A stretch of 64,000 nucleotides of DNA from Bradyrhizobium sp. WSM1417. Its GTDB lineage: Bacteria; Pseudomonadota; Alphaproteobacteria; Rhizobiales; Xanthobacteraceae. Under the pieces are notes generated by a model. It was not told where the DNA came from, searched no databases, and saw nothing but the letters and a program-made list of their open reading frames with translations. The position numbers were made by a program, and so were the translations under genes. The DNA is taken from positions 5,939,831 to 6,003,830 of the forward strand of contig NZ_KI911783.1 of assembly GCF_000515415.1 (NCBI RefSeq), written 5' to 3'. Below, piece by piece: positions 62,333 through 64,000 of this stretch; position 1 is the first letter of the stretch, and each line of letters starts with the position of its first letter.

Positions 62333-63328
62333 TCACGTCGGCGCGATCAACGAGCGGGTCTCGGGGTCCCACCGCCAGAGTCGCTCGTTGGTCAGGTGAG
62401 TGCCGCCCCACCAGCGATCAATCCGGTTGTACCGGCGGAAATTCTGGTCGCCTCCCAGCACCGCCTTACCGAACTCGGTCAGCGTCAATTGCGACCGCTT
62501 GTACCGATCGAACTGACTGGAATCGTCGTGCATCTCTAGCGAAAACGGACCTTGATCCAGTCCGGACACCGCCGGCCTCTCGCACCGCGCAAGGCCGTCA
62601 AGCAGCGCTCCAACTTCCCAATAACCATACACATCCAGCTCGTTGCACTTCTGGTGGCCCGGAAAGACATCGAAAGGCTGCATGCCGCCTCGCCCGATGA
62701 GTTGGAGTATCCGCGCTTCCGTGGCTCCAAGGCCTGAGGCAGGACGCGGAAGTTCGTTGAGGAGAGCCCTCACGTGAGGGGCGAGTTGTGGCAACCAGCT
62801 CAAATTGGTCTTGAAGAGATCCCTCCAACCTTGCGGGGTCGGCGCGCGATAGGCCCGCCATGCACGCCTGGCCGATTTGAGTTGACGAGGTGTGATCGCA
62901 ACAGCCGGCGGGTAGAGTTCGCTTCGCGGTGGGTCGACATCCCTGACACCCAAGAACAGGGAGCGCACGACAAAGTCGGGATTTGCATCGTGTCGGCGGG
63001 CCCAATGATCGAGCAGCCAGAGCAGGATCAATTGCGCATTTGGCTCCGGCCCTCGCCAAAACTCGACCGAGCCATATTCCGCGAGCAGTTCGATCAGTCC
63101 TCGATCCTTCGCGCCTGATTCCTCGAGACGCCAGGACGGCGTATCGTCGAGCCAATGAAGCCCGCGGGGCTGTGTCGTACGCGGCGCAAAGAATGCGTCC
63201 AGCTCTGCATCGGCCGGCAACGGTCCCCAGACCAGCCGGCGCTCGATGGCAATCACGAGGTCGGCAAGGCCCGCTTGTTGAATGGCGCCGGCGATGGACG
63301 AGTCTGTCGTGACAATGAGCCGCGTCAT
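62333..63328 (-). CDS. DUF1835-like protein, tandem copy 2
   Basis: A 331-residue paralogue with the same landmarks: TRLIVTTDSSIAGAIQQ at the start, SVEFWRGPEPNAQLILLWLLD, RRAWRAYRAPTPQGWRDL, GLGATEARILQLIGRGG, and IDRWWGGTHLTNERLWRWD at the end. It has an ATG start with GAGG upstream and lies nine bases after copy 3, so the genes form an operon. Function unknown. Confidence 0.78.
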   Translation of the reverse strand: MTRLIVTTDSSIAGAIQQAGLADLVIAIERRLVWGPLPADAELDAFFAPRTTQPRGLHWLDDTPSWRLEESGAKDRGLIELLAEYGSVEFWRGPEPNAQLILLWLLDHWARRHDANPDFVVRSLFLGVRDVDPPRSELYPPAVAITPRQLKSARRAWRAYRAPTPQGWRDLFKTNLSWLPQLAPHVRALLNELPRPASGLGATEARILQLIGRGGMQPFDVFPGHQKCNELDVYGYWEVGALLDGLARCERPAVSGLDQGPFSLEMHDDSSQFDRYKRSQLTLTEFGKAVLGGDQNFRRYNRIDRWWGGTHLTNERLWRWDPETRSLIAPT

Positions 63329-63337
63329 ACCGTGGCC

Positions 63338-64000
63338 TCAAGGCTTCATCAAAACATGGCCGTAACGCCACAGCCGGTCGTTGGTCAGGTGCGTGCCGCC
63401 CCACCAGCGGTCGATCGGATTGTGGCGACTGAAATCTTCCTGATGGGCCAGGACAGCCTTGCCGAACTCGGTCAATGACAACCGGCTGCGGAGATAGACC
63501 TCGTGCCGAGCTCTTAAATTTTCGCGATCGATTGTGCGCAGTTCGTCGCCCAGCCCGGCCACTACGGGCCTGGGGCCGAGCGCGAGCCCCTCGAGCAACG
63601 AACCCAACTCAAATTCTCCGAACACATATGTTCGCCGTTGCGAGCGCAGGTGAAACAACGCATTCGTGTTCGCAAACCCTCTGGCAAGCATCTCCAAGAA
63701 CCGCATCTCGGTCGCACCGAGTCCCGTCGAAGGCGACGGCAGTTCTGCCATGAGATCGAGCAAGGCCGGGCGCAGCATCAGCAATGCACTGAGATCCTGG
63801 TGAAGGAGATCGACGCACGCCTCAGGGGTCATTGCGCGGTAGGCCGACCACGCCAACCGGGCAGTCTCGAACTCTTGGGCCCTAACAGGCACGACATGAA
63901 TGTGCGGCTCGGATGCAGCGAGATCCTCACCGTGTGCTGTCGTCAGCTCGGATGAGACAAGTCGAAGTCGAAGCTTTGGCACCAGCGAGGAGCAGGAGCT
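63338..64000 (-). CDS. DUF1835-like protein, tandem copy 3, 5' end outside window
   Basis: The frame is open to the window edge, with no stop between the GTG at 63982 and base 64000. The visible 220 residues align with the C-terminal two thirds of copies 1 and 2 (RLAWSAYRAMTPEACVDLL, GLGATEMRFLEMLARGF, IDRWWGGTHLTNDRLWRYG), so the start lies beyond the window. It is the first gene seen of the three-gene operon. Confidence 0.75.
   Translation of the reverse strand, partial: SSCSSLVPKLRLRLVSSELTTAHGEDLAASEPHIHVVPVRAQEFETARLAWSAYRAMTPEACVDLLHQDLSALLMLRPALLDLMAELPSPSTGLGATEMRFLEMLARGFANTNALFHLRSQRRTYVFGEFELGSLLEGLALGPRPVVAGLGDELRTIDRENLRARHEVYLRSRLSLTEFGKAVLAHQEDFSRHNPIDRWWGGTHLTNDRLWRYGHVLMKP

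Overview
The window is about 64 kb of GC-rich, densely coding chromosomal DNA. It looks like an alphaproteobacterium of the Bradyrhizobium/Rhodopseudomonas type. Supporting signs are the purC-purS-purQ-purL, bolA/grxD and rpsD/murI neighbourhood, the PurC, S4 and Icd protein sequences, a DUF1476 (zeta-type F1-ATPase inhibitor) gene beside purC, an MddA-type methyltransferase, and several intergenic palindromes of the kind common in Bradyrhizobium. No rRNA, tRNA, phage, insertion sequence or CRISPR array was seen. Identification is by reading protein motifs, not by database search.

Layout. 1-4.2 kb: the start of a secreted beta-propeller-like gene and two tandem caspase-like proteins. 4.3-13 kb: an acyl-CoA synthetase, a SecD-like protein lacking its membrane channel, a membrane cyclic-nucleotide-binding protein, a GST, cytochrome b561, glutamate racemase, an HpaI-type aldolase, a cupin and an orphan E2-type acyltransferase. 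13-24.8 kb: rpsD, threonine aldolase, two tandem serine hydrolases, a macrodomain protein, grxD, the ergothioneine genes egtB-egtD, ltrA, bolA and small DUF genes. 24.9-33.3 kb: the purine genes purL, purQ, purS and purC, interrupted by transporters, a thioesterase and corA, then the DUF1476 gene.

33.3-42.7 kb is the most interesting block. It holds cyanase, an ABC importer of the nitrate/cyanate/sulfonate class, a divergent PAS-AAA-Fis sigma54 activator, and a sulfurtransferase / acyl-CoA-dehydrogenase-like flavoprotein / OsmC operon followed by a TetR gene. Both outward operons have a -24/-12 sigma54 promoter with the correct GG-N10-GC spacing. Three copies of one palindrome lie between the activator and the ABC operon, where enhancer sites are expected. 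This suggests one sigma54-controlled scavenging system for a small C-N-S compound. The substrate is not known.

42.8-53.5 kb: a BTAD-alpha/beta-hydrolase fusion, a methanethiol methyltransferase with a quinone reductase, a TPR protein, a TrmJ-DUF559 fusion, isocitrate dehydrogenase and a cyclic-nucleotide-gated K+ channel. 53.5-61.2 kb: alaS, diverging from a tandem glycine riboswitch that precedes gcvT-gcvH-gcvP. 61.3-64 kb: three tandem DUF1835-like paralogues, the last cut by the window end.
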